DNA of 64,000 nucleotides from Bombyx mori (GCF_030269925.1 NC_085133.1:9444001-9508000); one strand, 5' to 3'; shown: positions 1 through 9,954, counted from the stretch's first letter. Made by a program: numbers and translations. The notes: generated by a model not told the origin, from the sequence alone.

Positions 1-2
1 TT

Positions 3-2453
3 AAGGAATGGCTAAAGGATGGTATAATTAAACCAAGTAATTCAGACTTTGCAAGTCCAATAGTACTGGCAAAAAAGAAGAATAAAGGATATCGACTGTG
101 TGTCGACTATCGAAAACTAAACAAAAAGATAATCAAAGAAAGATTTCCTCTTCCACTCATAGAAGACCAGATAGACAGGTTGAAAGACGCTACAATGTTT
201 ACAACATTGGACCTGAAAAATGGATTTTTTCATGTTAATGTTTGCAAGGACAGCCAGAAGTATACATCGTTTGTGACTCCTCGTGCCCAATTCGAATTTC
301 AAAAAATGCCTTTTGGTCTCTCCGTTGGACCCTCTGTGTTCCAGAGATTTGTTAATGATGTGTTTCAGGACCTGATCTTGGATGGTGTGGTGTTGACCTA
401 TTTAGATGATTTGATCCTGCCATTTAAACTTCCTAAAGAAGGTATTGAGAAGTTACAAAAAGTTTTATACAGAGCTGAAGAATATGGACTAACTTTCAAC
501 TGGAGTAAATGTCAATTTATGCAGAAGAAAATTAACTATTTGGGTTATATCATTGAGGATGGTAAAATCAGTCCATCAAAAGAGAAAGTGACTGCTGTTG
601 CTCGTTTTCCAACCCCACACAATATTAAGACTTTACAATCATTTCTTGGACTTACAGGATATTTCAGAAAATTTATCAAAAATTATTCTCTTATAGCAAG
701 ACCGTTAACCAACCTTTTGAAAAAAGGTGTTGTTTTCAATTACGACGAAGAATGTGAGAAGGCAGTTGAGACCCTCAGAACTATTCTGTGTCAATCACCA
801 GTTTTGCAGATCTACAATCAAGACTTAGAAACCGAACTCCACACTGATGCAAGTGCTGACGGCTATGGAGCTGTATTATTACAAAGAAACCTGAAAGATA
901 ATAAGATGCATCCAGTTTACTACATGAGTAGGAAGACTTCACCTGCAGAAAAGAAGTATCATAGTTACTATTTAGAAGTTTTAGCTGTTGTTGAAGCTAT
1001 CAAGAAATTCAGAGTTTACCTGCTTGGAATCCATTTCAAAGTCATCACTGACTGCTCTGCTCTGACAACAACTCTAAAGAAAAAAGACTTACCTCCAAGA
1101 GTAGCACGCTGGGCTCTGTTGCTTGAAGAATATAATTACACTATTGAACATAGACCTGGAATAAGAATGAAGCATGCTGACGCTCTCAGTAGACAACCTG
1201 TAGAAAACATCTTTATACTTACCGACACAACCGCCCGCCTCCGTAGAGCACAAGATGATGACCTAAAAATAAAACTGATTAAAAAGGTCTTAGAAAAAGA
1301 ACATTATGATGACTTTATGATTGAAGCTGGAATATTATGGAAAATAAAAGATGGAAAAAAATTAATGGTGGTACCTAAGAAAATGCAAAATGAAATTATT
1401 AGAAAAAATCATGACAAGGGACATTTTGGATTAATTAAAACAGAAGAATTGATTTCCAGAAACTATTACTTTGAAAACATGAAAGATAAGATCAAATCAG
1501 TATTAGAAAACTGCATAGAGTGTATTTTAATTTCACATAAAAAGGGAAAATCCGAAGGTTTTCTGCATGCCATAGACAAAGGAGACATACCACTATCTAC
1601 TTACCATATTGACCATTTGGGACCGTTGACATCAACAAATAAGAATTACAAGTATATACTCACAGTTGTAGATGGGTTCACAAAATTTACATGGATTTAC
1701 CCAACAAAGACTTTGTCCACTGATGAAGTTATTGACAAACTGAAGATTCAACAACAGACTTTTGGTTCACCACAGAGGATTATTAGTGACAGAAGTACCT
1801 CCTTTACATCCAACACTTTTAAAGAATTTTGTGAAACTGAAGGAATCTTACATCACATTATTACTACTGGCCAACCTAGAGGTAATGGTCAGGTTGAGAG
1901 AGTCCATCAGATAATAATTGATGCTCTAAGTAAATTATCAGCAGATGATCCCACTAAGTGGTACAAACACATCAGTAATATCCAGAGATGCTTAAATGGT
2001 TCATTTCAAAGAAGCATTAAGATGTCACCCTTTGAATTACTGACAGGAGTCAAAATTAATAATAAAAATGAAGCTATCTACAATTTAATTAAGGAAGAGA
2101 ATCTTAAATTTTTCTGTGATGAAAGAGAAGACTTGAGGAAGAAAGCAAGGGAGAACATACAAAAAATTCAAGATGAGAATAGAAGAAATTTTAACCGAAG
2201 ACGAAGGAAACCCAGAGAATATGAAGTAGGAAATCTTGTTGCTATCAAGAGGACACAATTTGTGCAAGGCTACAAACTGCATCCAAGATACTTAGGACCT
2301 TATGAAGTCGTGAAAAAGAAGAGGAACGACCGTTATGATCTCCAGAGGATTGGTCAAGGTGAAGGACCCCATCACACCAGTAGCTCCGTGGATATGATGA
2401 AACCTTGGGTCGCTGATGCTGTCGAGTATGAGTCATCTGGGACAGACGACTGA
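3..2453 (+). CDS. pol: gypsy-type pol polyprotein (RT, RNase H, integrase), N-terminus outside window
   Basis: The frame is open from base 3, so the coding region begins upstream of the window. Around codons 20-40 it already reads a gypsy RT motif (CVDYRKLN). The RT catalytic YLDD is at 399-410. RNase H follows, with acidic residues in HTDAS, YLEVLA and TDCSA, and ends near HADALSR (~1190). Integrase has an HH-CC zinc site (His codons 1410 and 1422, CxxC near 1512) and a D,D-35-E core: Asp 1611, Asp 1788, Glu 1896. The C-terminus carries a GPY/F module (LGPYEVV) typical of many Ty3/gypsy integrases. No protease or gag is visible. The protein would reverse-transcribe and integrate the element. 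All catalytic residues that can be checked are present; the stop is TGA at 2451-2453. Confidence 0.93.
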   Translation, partial: KEWLKDGIIKPSNSDFASPIVLAKKKNKGYRLCVDYRKLNKKIIKERFPLPLIEDQIDRLKDATMFTTLDLKNGFFHVNVCKDSQKYTSFVTPRAQFEFQKMPFGLSVGPSVFQRFVNDVFQDLILDGVVLTYLDDLILPFKLPKEGIEKLQKVLYRAEEYGLTFNWSKCQFMQKKINYLGYIIEDGKISPSKEKVTAVARFPTPHNIKTLQSFLGLTGYFRKFIKNYSLIARPLTNLLKKGVVFNYDEECEKAVETLRTILCQSPVLQIYNQDLETELHTDASADGYGAVLLQRNLKDNKMHPVYYMSRKTSPAEKKYHSYYLEVLAVVEAIKKFRVYLLGIHFKVITDCSALTTTLKKKDLPPRVARWALLLEEYNYTIEHRPGIRMKHADALSRQPVENIFILTDTTARLRRAQDDDLKIKLIKKVLEKEHYDDFMIEAGILWKIKDGKKLMVVPKKMQNEIIRKNHDKGHFGLIKTEELISRNYYFENMKDKIKSVLENCIECILISHKKGKSEGFLHAIDKGDIPLSTYHIDHLGPLTSTNKNYKYILTVVDGFTKFTWIYPTKTLSTDEVIDKLKIQQQTFGSPQRIISDRSTSFTSNTFKEFCETEGILHHIITTGQPRGNGQVERVHQIIIDALSKLSADDPTKWYKHISNIQRCLNGSFQRSIKMSPFELLTGVKINNKNEAIYNLIKEENLKFFCDEREDLRKKARENIQKIQDENRRNFNRRRRKPREYEVGNLVAIKRTQFVQGYKLHPRYLGPYEVVKKKRNDRYDLQRIGQGEGPHHTSSSVDMMKPWVADAVEYESSGTDD

Positions 2454-2465
2454 GCAGGACGGCCG

Positions 2466-2643
2466 TGTGGGAATATTTAGGTGTAACCATTGGCCACACC
2501 GACCTGACAGATGACAGATGGTGCATGAAGTATAAGTGACAGATTGATTAAGACGAAATAAGAAAAGACGTATATTTTTGTGAACTGATGATTAAATAAA
2601 ATTTAACAAATTCGCTAATTTCATTGTGCACCGCGATCCCACA
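2466..2643 (+). repeat. 3' LTR of the gypsy element (178 bp)
   Basis: Starts TGTGGGA and ends TCCCACA, a perfect 7-bp terminal inverted repeat with the TG...CA ends of an LTR. An AATAAA polyadenylation signal lies near 2595. The boundary is inferred from this structure because the 5' LTR is not in the window. The upstream polypurine tract is weak (GAGCAGGACGG). Confidence 0.7.
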
Positions 2644-2668
2644 TATATATATATCTATACTATCTATA

Positions 2669-2880
2669 TCTATACTAATATTATAAAGAGGAAAGATTTG
2701 TTTGTTTGTTTGTGTCGAATAGGCTCCGAAACTACTGGACCGATTTTAAAAATTCTTTTTCCATTAGAAGCCGACATTGTCCCTGATGAACATAGGCTAC
2801 TTTTTTAATTTTTTTTTAATTTTTTTTTTGTTTCATGTGTGTTTTAATGTTTCCGAAGCGAAGCGAGGGCGGGTCGCTAG
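2669..2880 (+). mobile_element. Lep1-like non-autonomous Helitron
   Basis: Begins TC (TCTATACTAATATTATAAAG), ends CTAG, and sits exactly between A (2668) and T (2881), the Helitron target rule. A short GCGA/TCGC hairpin lies just before the 3' end. The internal (TTTG)n and 'GGCTCCGAAACTACTGG' stretch matches a family widespread in Lepidoptera that I know as Lep1. It is inserted into a (TA)n tract. Copies related to it are at 25918 and 49593. Confidence 0.8.
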
Positions 2881-2929
2881 TATATATATATATATACAAG
2901 AATTGCTCGTTTAAAGGTATAAGATTTAC
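2881..2929 (+). repeat. fragment of dispersed repeat E
   Basis: The stretch after the Helitron, (TA)n then ACAAGAATTGCTCG...GGTATAAGAT, recurs at the end of a longer repeat at 38577-38845. It is probably the 3' tail of an unclassified element into which the Helitron inserted. Confidence 0.5.
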
Positions 2930-3217
2930 TTTTAATTTATGTGTACTCTTTCTATTATAAAGACAACAGAAATCCAATCGAGGAGTTGCAGTTTCTATTA
3001 ACAAAAGTTCAATATCGATTAGTTTATCTTTGAAGCAGGAAGCTTGTTTCATGGCTGAAACATGTAATCGCATCATTAATGGCACGTAAAGTGGATCTTT
3101 TTGCTCCATTTTGAAATTTTCATAGTGTGTTATTATTATGATGTAGTATGATTATTATAATATCATTACCTTTTTTTCCATAATGGCGTTAACACAGAGT
3201 ATTTTTATAAATCAGGA

Positions 3218-3220
<3 letters not shown>

Positions 3221-3294
<74 letters not shown>

Positions 3295-5554
3295 GTCAGG
3301 AGGAAATCGCCGGACTTCCGCCCTTTTCTGGGGATACTGGGCGGGGTATGTCAGAGTCGAACTGACTAAAACCTCCTGTCGCTCAACAACCAACGTCCAA
3401 ACCTCGCATGAGACAGAACTCATGACAAGGCAAAGGGGGGAAAGTGAAGCGTTTAGTGCGGAGCACATCTCTCCCATCACCCTCCCCCTCGGGACGCCGG
3501 ACTGGCGGTCGTCGGCGCCACGACCACCAGCCCTCTCGGTCGGCAGACTGTCCGAAGCCCGCGTAGATGGCGCCGGTTAGAGTGGGTTACCCTACGGAAT
3601 ACCCCGCTGGGCCAGAACCAGCGTGGGTCGAGGATAGCCGGCCTTCCATCACCCGGATGCTCTTGCGTAAAACGCGTGCAGAGCAGCTTGCACGTCGTCT
3701 TCTTAGGCCCCCCTCGCCGGTCCCCAGACCGACATGTGAGGGGGACCCGAAACACTTAGAGGGCCAGGGCTTGGGCGAGATCCGCCTCCCTGGCCCCCGC
3801 TCGACGGCGGCGGGATTGTGCGTCTCTCACGCGCCCCGCCGCCTCCTTCTGCGAGATGGTGCACTCGCAGAAGTCGAGCATCGCCTTCCACGACTCGTCG
3901 TCGCCGAGCATCGATGCCACAACACTCGGCAACGACAAGTCGGTTCCTATTTTTGCGACGAGGACACGGCGCCACCCCTCCCATGCGGGGCAGGCGACGA
4001 GCGTATGCTCTGCCGTGTCCAAGTCGCAACCACAATGGTGGCACTCTGCCGTCGGCTCGGCTGTGATCCGGTGCAGGAACTCACCGAAACAACCATGCCC
4101 AGTGAGCACCTGCGTAAGCCGGAAAGTGAGGCGTCCTCTGTCACGATTCACCCAATCCACAAGGACCGGGCGAATCGCCTCGACGGTCCTACGACCAGCC
4201 GAAGGATCAGCCAGCCGTCTGGACCATGACTCCAGCACGGACCGCCGAGATTGGGCCCTCCGTGCTCTGACCACACTGGGGCTGGGACGCGCCACGCCCC
4301 GGGCACGAAGTTCAGCCCGCCACCTATAGTCAGCGGCGAGCGCCTCCGCTTCCAGAACCCAAGGCGGCGTCCCAGCCAGTACACACGCCGCCTCAAAGGA
4401 GATGGTGCGATAACCACGGATGACCCTGACCGCGATGGTGCGTTGCGGCCGTTGCAGCAGCTTCGCCACCCCCACGGCCAGGGACTGGCCCCACACGGGC
4501 GCCCCGTATAGGGCCATTGATCGCACCACCCCCGTATAGAGACGGCGCGTCACCTGGTCAGGCCCCCCGACGCTGGGCAGAAGCCGGCTTAGCGCTCCGG
4601 CCACCCCCAACAAACGAGGGACCAGGTTCTGAAAGTGAGCACGGAAGGTCCAACGACTGTCCAGAATGAGGCCGAGGTACTTCAACTGCACCCCGACCCC
4701 GATACGGACGCCTCCAACCACGATATGGGCATCGACAGGTGGCACTCTCCGGGGCCTGTGGAACCACATGGCCTCGGATTTACTGAGCGCCACGTCGAGG
4801 CCCAATCTCCTAATTTTGCCGACGACATGCGCCACCCCAGCCGTAGCAAGACGGGCAGACTCAGCAAAACTCCCCCCCCGGGCCACGACCAACGTGTCGT
4901 CCGCGTAACATATTACGCTCAGGCCCGGGAGGAGGGCACCTCTCAGCACCCAGTCATACCCGATATTCCACAAAAGGGGGCCGAGCACCGACCCCTGTGG
5001 AACACCGCGCACGACCGGGAACCGGTGCAGGATCCCACCATGTCCGGTACACGTGACCGATCTGTCCTCTAAGTAGGAACCCACCAGCCGGCGAAGGTAG
5101 GGGGGCACTCTATGTCGTTCCAGCGCCCCCCCTATCACGGACCAGGGCAGGGTGTTAAACGCATTGGCGATATCGAGCGACACCGCCAAAGCCACCCCAC
5201 CCCTGGAGACGGCCTCCTCCGAGAGGGCCCGCACGCGAAGGATCGCGTCTACCGTTGAGCGGCCCTCTCGGAAGCCATACTGCTCCGCCGACAGATCGGG
5301 TCCCACCCCGACCAGATGCTGGATGATGCGGGCTGCCAGAATGCGTTCCAGCAGCTTGCCCACCTCATCCAGCAACACGATGGGACGGTACCCGGCGGCA
5401 GTATCCGCCGGGCGCCCCTCCTTTCTCAACAGCACGAGTCTGCCCGTCCTCCACGATGAAGGAAACCGTCCCGACTCGAGGCAGGAGTTGTAAAGTCTCA
5501 AGAGTCGGTCCCATAGGGCACCAAGAGCCAAGGCCCAAACCCGGCCATGGACGC
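3221..5554 (-). mobile_element. R1-clade non-LTR retrotransposon, 5'-truncated, with poly(A) and target-site duplication
   Basis: A GC-rich 2.3-kb block in AT-rich DNA. On the minus strand it holds the RT-to-C-terminus part of an R1-clade ORF2, a ~460-nt 3' UTR and a 73-nt poly(A) (poly-T at 3221-3293). The 12-bp sequence AAATCAGGACCT stands at both ends (3209-3220 and 5555-5566), a clean target-site duplication. The endonuclease domain and ORF1 are missing through 5' truncation. The long homopolymer and exact duplication point to a young insertion. It is neither in rDNA nor in a telomeric repeat array, the usual homes of R1, TRAS and SART elements. Confidence 0.9.
3756..5552 (-). CDS. R1-clade LINE ORF2 fragment: reverse transcriptase and C-terminal zinc knuckle
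   Basis: The reading frame is open from the 5' truncation point, about 598 codons; the first internal triplet that could serve as a start is a TTG, so it is a fragment and not a gene with its own start. RT motifs run in order: AGYRPI, SLDIANAFNTL (motif A), GVPQGSVLGPLLW (motif B) and the catalytic YADD box. The thumb region includes KYLGLILD. The C-terminal half holds a C-x2-C-x8-H-x4-C zinc knuckle (CHHC...H...C), characteristic of R1-clade ORF2. The intact protein would nick its target and prime reverse transcription there; the endonuclease domain needed for that is lost. No internal stop or frameshift is seen, consistent with recent insertion. Confidence 0.9.
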   Translation of the reverse strand, partial: VHGRVWALALGALWDRLLRLYNSCLESGRFPSSWRTGRLVLLRKEGRPADTAAGYRPIVLLDEVGKLLERILAARIIQHLVGVGPDLSAEQYGFREGRSTVDAILRVRALSEEAVSRGGVALAVSLDIANAFNTLPWSVIGGALERHRVPPYLRRLVGSYLEDRSVTCTGHGGILHRFPVVRGVPQGSVLGPLLWNIGYDWVLRGALLPGLSVICYADDTLVVARGGSFAESARLATAGVAHVVGKIRRLGLDVALSKSEAMWFHRPRRVPPVDAHIVVGGVRIGVGVQLKYLGLILDSRWTFRAHFQNLVPRLLGVAGALSRLLPSVGGPDQVTRRLYTGVVRSMALYGAPVWGQSLAVGVAKLLQRPQRTIAVRVIRGYRTISFEAACVLAGTPPWVLEAEALAADYRWRAELRARGVARPSPSVVRARRAQSRRSVLESWSRRLADPSAGRRTVEAIRPVLVDWVNRDRGRLTFRLTQVLTGHGCFGEFLHRITAEPTAECHHCGCDLDTAEHTLVACPAWEGWRRVLVAKIGTDLSLPSVVASMLGDDESWKAMLDFCECTISQKEAAGRVRDAQSRRRRAGAREADLAQALAL

Positions 5555-5566
5555 AAATCAGGACCT

Positions 5567-5730
5567 AATGAAACTTAATTTATGTTTGTGATTAATAGCA
5601 TCGTAATTTTTGCTTAGGTCATTATACAAATCACGGTGAAATAGCGACCAATTTACAATTTACTTAGACATTTTTACAGTCGCTTAACTAAGGGAGGTGA
5701 AATGTCTCGTTTCTCTTTCAGACTTAGTAT
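5567..5730. other. AT-rich spacer, nothing recognised
   Basis: This is the original flank of the R1-clade insertion, AT-rich, with no coding or repeat signal that I recognise. Confidence 0.5.
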
Positions 5731-6092
5731 TGTTACGCCTGTAAGAGTAACGCCATCCATCGCTGAATAGTCGAACGAATATCGAAGGATCTAAAAACAC
5801 CTAGAATGCTTGAGAAGTACAACGCCATCTATAGTCAGATAGCGGAAACGCAATTCTAGAAATGTGTGGAATATTCTCAATAATTCTAGGGATGTGGTAT
5901 CGGCTATAAAAGCGTTGCAGATATGGCACGCAGTCAGTAATCGAAACTACTCGAAGCGAAACAGCGAACGGATCACCTGAAGCGAAGCGGAAGAAGCGAA
6001 TTGAGAATTTTAAAGTGTTTGTGAAGTGTTGAATACAGTTTTCAGTTGTAAGTACTTTGATGAAATTTTATTTGTCCCGAACCCCAGCGCGT
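5731..6092 (+). repeat. LTR of an unassigned retrotransposon, copy 1
   Basis: About 360 bp that match 58054-58431 along their full length, starting TGTTACGCC and ending near CCCAGCGC. The second copy has LTR-like ends and a target duplication, so this is the same LTR. No internal coding region follows, so it is a solo LTR or a badly decayed 5' LTR. Confidence 0.75.
5905..5938 (+). promoter_or_regulatory. core promoter of the LTR (TATA box and initiator)
   Basis: TATAAAA at 5905-5911 is followed by an arthropod initiator-like TCAGT at 5934-5938, placing the initiator A 31 bp after the first T of the TATA box. The TATA box is conserved in the second copy (58229-58235); the initiator there has drifted to TTAGT. 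Confidence 0.6.
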
Positions 6093-6715
6093 ATCTATAA
6101 CTTGGACTGTCGTTCGGTACCAGATTATCGTTGAAAATTTCGGACACTCTTTGAAGTACTTTTGCACAAGCCTAGTACAAGCCGTTTATAATCTAAGTAT
6201 ACCACGTTATCACTGCATTAATATGCTCTAGGGGTCTTTGCAAACGAGCCAATGATTGGTTACCGAAGCCCGTCACGCCATAACGTGAATACTGCCAGTC
6301 ATTTTGACACGTGAGGTCGAAGAATCAATTAGCTTGTTTAAAACCTGCGAACCTTTCAATCACAGTTTAAAACAAATTTGAAAGGTATTTTGATTAAGGG
6401 AAATCAAAAAATCCTTGCGACTTTTACGGTGGGAATTTAATTATCATATACATATATGCCTTTTTAACGCGTTTTATTGGCTGGTTTTTCTATCTTTGTA
6501 CAGGAATTATTTAATGTAATTTTTAGCAACTTCAAAACGACGAATTAACTTAAAAATCGTGTCACACATGTAACAAGTACCGATGCTAATTTAATAATTG
6601 TGTTACTCTAATCTAATATCCTGACCGCTGGATGCTACTGGCAGTAGGAAGTAAAGAGCAGATTATCTTATTTGTCGAGCTTGCTGAAGAGTCTTACACG
6701 AGCCCTATTCCATAG
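6093..6715. other. no gene recognised
   Basis: AT-rich DNA. Just after the LTR there is a TGGACTGTCG... stretch that could be a decayed primer-binding site, but no coding frame follows. Nothing else is recognised. Confidence 0.4.
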
Positions 6716-6752
6716 AATCAGTCCGCTGAGTTTCTCGCCGGATCTTCTCTGA
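6716..6752 (+). repeat. small LINE-B 3' UTR fragment
   Basis: The string CTGAGTTTCTCGCCGGATC matches the LINE-B 3' UTR as seen at 59325 onwards. Only about 35 bp are recognisable. Confidence 0.4.
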
Positions 6753-7436
6753 TCTAGTTACACTCGCGAAGCTGCTGTGCTTGAGCTGTTAGGACTCCTT
6801 GCTTGGGATGGTTTTAGTCTATACGGCCTGGCTTAATGGCAAGGTCCCTCGACAAACCACGACCTCTTCACCCCACAAAAAAGCTAAGATTTATAAATCT
6901 AATTTAAATTTAAATCATTAATCCGTCCGAAACTATACAAAGCAATTTAAAATACCAGACTAGAAACATTTAAGTATTTCACAATTAAGAGCATCGTTAA
7001 CTACTGTGAATAAATTTAGAATTCAATTTCACCGTGTATTAAATATTCGAGCTGGCAATACTAAAAACGAGGGTGGAGTAATTTATAACTTGCAACACTG
7101 ACAGTTCATATTGTTTTCGGAACGTGTCACGAATTTAAACCGGTGTGAAGGGAGATTTATTTTGTTATTTTTTCTAAAACATTTAATTCCCTTGGAATGA
7201 TTGATTAAAATATCTGATTACCCGACTTTTCGATCGTAGTTTCCAGAGCGAAGCCACGATTGATAAAACAAACACAAGAAGAAATACCGCTCCTCTTTCA
7301 TTCGTTTGGCTGCTTTGGTCGAGTCGAGGGGCTTGGCTTGGCATGGCTTGGCTGGCGTCGTCTCGAGTCTTGAGTCTTACCCTCCTCCTTGCATCGTGTT
7401 TCTCAGTGTCTGTGGGTCGTGGCCTTTACGGATCAC
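6753..7436. other. non-repetitive DNA with a GC-richer island at about 7230-7436
   Basis: Most of this is AT-rich and unremarkable. From about 7230 the sequence becomes GC-rich, with repeated GGCTTGGC units at about 7330-7352. On the minus strand AGGAGGAGG|GTAAGAC reads as a splice donor near 7376. It could be an exon edge or chance; no reading frame supports it. Confidence 0.35.
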
Positions 7437-7632
7437 TTTTTTTTACTGCTTAGATGGGTGGACGAGCTCACAGCCCACCTAGTGTTAAGTGGTTATTGGA
7501 GCCCATATACATCTACAACGTAAATGCGCCACCCACCTTGAGATATAAGTTCTAAGGTCTCTAGTATAGTTACAACGCCTACCCCACCCTTCAAACCTAA
7601 ACGCATTACTGCTTCACGGCAGAAATAGGCTA
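7437..7632 (-). repeat. Bm1 SINE, 5'-truncated
   Basis: The A-tailed 3' end of Bm1 (poly-T at left, then GCTTAGATGGGTGGACGAGC) runs to AGAAATAGGC. The tRNA-derived head and about 50 bp of the body are missing. Confidence 0.9.
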
Positions 7633-7829
7633 CACTTTTGTTCGGACTATATTCCTCCATTCATTCCTGCCCTAATAGCCACATCTAATAGCGATATTAC
7701 ATTACCACGTGATGTGTTAAGTTTGCCTGTTTTTATCAAACAATTCGCACTTATCCAATACCTACTCACTTTCATATGTTTTTTAAGCTTTTTATAGGTA
7801 CTTTACGCGGCAATGTGAGGAGGGGGATC

Positions 7830-7975
7830 TTAAAAGACTTGGGTGAACTGTGTCGGTATATGCGAGAGAAGAGTGTGTGTGCAGAGATGACGTATGATAG
7901 ACCTAAATATAATAGAAAAAGAGGCCATGCCGACCCCTTATAGAGGGATAAGGACAGAAGAAGTCTCTATACCGA
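7830..7975 (+). pseudogene. RTE-like LINE C-terminal relic
   Basis: In shifting frames this reads WVNCV and CAEMTYDR, then RGHADPL and a stop. It resembles the conserved end of an RTE-like endonuclease-reverse transcriptase, and the same motif order occurs at 36530 (WMDCV...EMVYDRG). It is too short and frameshifted to be functional. Confidence 0.45.
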
Positions 7976-8047
7976 CTCATGTATATCTTAAACATAGGAT
8001 AATCTTTACATAATTTATTCGTAACACCATTCAAAATAATTCGTATG

Positions 8048-8162
8048 CTTTTTTTATTGCTCTTGTAAGCAGACGAGCATACGGCCCACCTGATGGTGAG
8101 TGGTTACCGTCGCCCATGGACTTCAGCAATGCCAGGGGCAGACCCAAGCCGCTGCCTGCCTA
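8048..8162 (-). repeat. LINE-A 3' tail, short form
   Basis: About 115 bp equal to the end of the LINE-A element at 61490-61873, from GGCAGGCAGCGGC (right) to the A-tail (left). It begins at almost the same base as the other isolated copies. Confidence 0.85.
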
Positions 8163-8199
8163 AGTGAATAATAATAAATTTCGGGTGATTTTATTTTAA

Positions 8200-8618
8200 T
8201 TAGAGGTCCTGCAGTAGTCGAAATTCGACTATAATTAATTGGAGTTGTAAGTTTGTACACTATTATGATTGTATTTTATACTTCTATAATCACAAATTTC
8301 GCCAAGACTACACTATAAAAAATATTAACAAAGACAAACAATATTTAATCTATTCTCAATTTGACAACAGACGTCAAGAACAAAAGTTTGACAATAAATA
8401 GTATGCATGCGTGTGTGCGTCAAATACATGGTATGTAGTGTGTGTAATGTTTTCTTTATTGATTTAATGTATCTTTTATGCATTATTTAAAAAAAATATT
8501 AGCATTGTGCACTTCTTCTCTATATTCTCTATAAGTGTGGAAAATTTCATACTCCTCCGTCCGCACAATTTTCGTAAAAAGGGATACAACGTTTTTGCTT
8601 CACGTATTAATATATAGA
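8200..8618 (-). mobile_element. non-autonomous Helitron family H, full length (copy 1)
   Basis: On the minus strand it starts TCTATATATTAATACGTG and ends with the hairpin TAGTCGAAATTCGACTA (8215-8231) followed by a CTAG-like end (TTAG on the plus strand at 8200-8203, one base off). It sits between A and T. About 419 bp, with no coding capacity. Related copies lie at 19085, 29805, 37673, 60180 and 62348. Confidence 0.82.
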
Positions 8619-9423
8619 TTAACCCTACGCCTAAGTGCGTTGGGTCGTTGTCAATAATGTCCAAAAACCCGTTTAGTTTATTCTGACAATGTCAATCTCA
8701 GTTTATGAACAAGCACGATGTTTTTAATACGCACATAAAGTTTACCCGTTGTAGGACAAAATATGATAGCGATACATCCTCATTTTGTGTGTCCAGCCGT
8801 TGAGGGTTTTCGGAGCTTAAAAGCTTTACACGAACCGAGCGTACGGTTCATGATTATCCGCACGTGGCCTGCTAAGCTCCTATGAGCTTGGTAATTAACA
8901 CGTTACAAAAAGCTATTACAGATGGCAGATTTTCGAAGATCTAAAATTGTTAAAATTACATATGGTTGAGCTTTTAGTTAAAGGTCGTGTTGATAAGTAA
9001 TTAATTTCACTAGCTGATTATTTTTAAGTCCACCTGGTGGTGAATATCTCGGAAAATCGACATACCACGTAAAAACTTGTATTTTGGCATCCTAAAACTC
9101 TTCTCAAAATTCACATATGGATGGTCACTTGTTTTAAATTCGGGGTCACAAGGTCACAAAAATTAAGATTTTTTTGAACTCTTTAAAGCAGAACCCATGA
9201 CTGCTTCATTTATAAGCCATGCAGTAATTAAGCAAATTCATAAAAAAATCGCATCCTTCATTCATAGTACATGATTGTGACAGCTTAATCTTATTTAAAA
9301 CATCGTATGTATATGTTTTCGATTACGCTAATAAAATCGATCACTAATGTAACATCAGTTTTTTTTTAAAAACATTCGAAGGTTTGTTCTAATTAAAAAA
9401 TTCACGGCACGCAATACGTATCT
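8619..9423. other. no gene recognised
   Basis: About 800 bp of AT-rich sequence with no open frame, repeat or RNA gene that I recognise. Confidence 0.5.
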
Positions 9424-9690
9424 TAACGTCCGTCTGGTGTAGTGGTAAGTGACATGGTCACTACACAAGGGGGTCGCGGGTTCGAATCCCGCCAAGGGAA
9501 GATATTTGTATGATAAATATAAATGTCTTTTCCAGGGTTATGGATGTATATTAAATATATGTATGTGTATAATAAAAATCTTATATTTATTTCCGTTATC
9601 TGATACCTGTAACACAAGTTCTTTACGAACTTATAACGGGACCAGTTAACGTGGCGTGATTGTTAGTAAATATTTATTTATTTATTTATT
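9424..9690 (+). repeat. tRNA-related SINE, second family (copy 1)
   Basis: The head has a perfect Pol III A box, TGGTGTAGTGG (9435-9445), and B box, GGTTCGAATCC (9479-9489), at tRNA-like spacing. The body ends GACCAG...GTGGCGTGATTGTTAGTAAA and the tail is (ATTT)n. A second copy lies at 31985-32247 in the opposite orientation. The head is not Bm1's. The body is too long and AT-rich for a real tRNA gene. Confidence 0.8.
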
Positions 9691-9954
9691 ATTGTGATAA
9701 GCTACGTATGCATATTTTGGGATGAGCCCAGTTGTTGTAAATGAAAGTCATTATTAACTCACACACTTGTATATTTACGGAAAATACAGTTTTATTATAG
9801 CTATCTAAGTGGAACTGTGTTCGCTGTATGACCGTTACAACTGGACTGTCGTCCCAATATCCTTTTCCCACAAACGTGGAATGGTGAAGATGACACCTTG
9901 CATTACGTAGCCAGGTAACACGTCACGTACGCTATTAAGCATGTGTGTGTGTGA

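Larger units (their letters stand above)
1..2643 (+). mobile_element. Ty3/gypsy LTR retrotransposon, 3' portion
   Basis: An LTR retrotransposon enters from the left edge of the window. It consists of an uninterrupted pol frame followed 12 bp after the stop codon by a short LTR. Domain order (reverse transcriptase, RNase H, integrase) is that of Ty3/gypsy, not copia. There is no env-like frame between pol and the LTR, so no envelope is encoded here. The 5' LTR, primer site and gag lie outside the window. The long intact frame suggests a fairly recent insertion. Confidence 0.93.

Noticed and set aside
3301..5493. Plus-strand frames of 82-220 codons across the R1-clade LINE
   Set aside because: They are shadows of the GC-rich minus-strand RT frame; only the minus frame carries RT motifs.
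9424..9500. A genuine tRNA gene
   Set aside because: It has A and B boxes, but it continues into a ~190-bp body shared with a second copy at 31985 and ends in a simple tail, so it is a SINE head.
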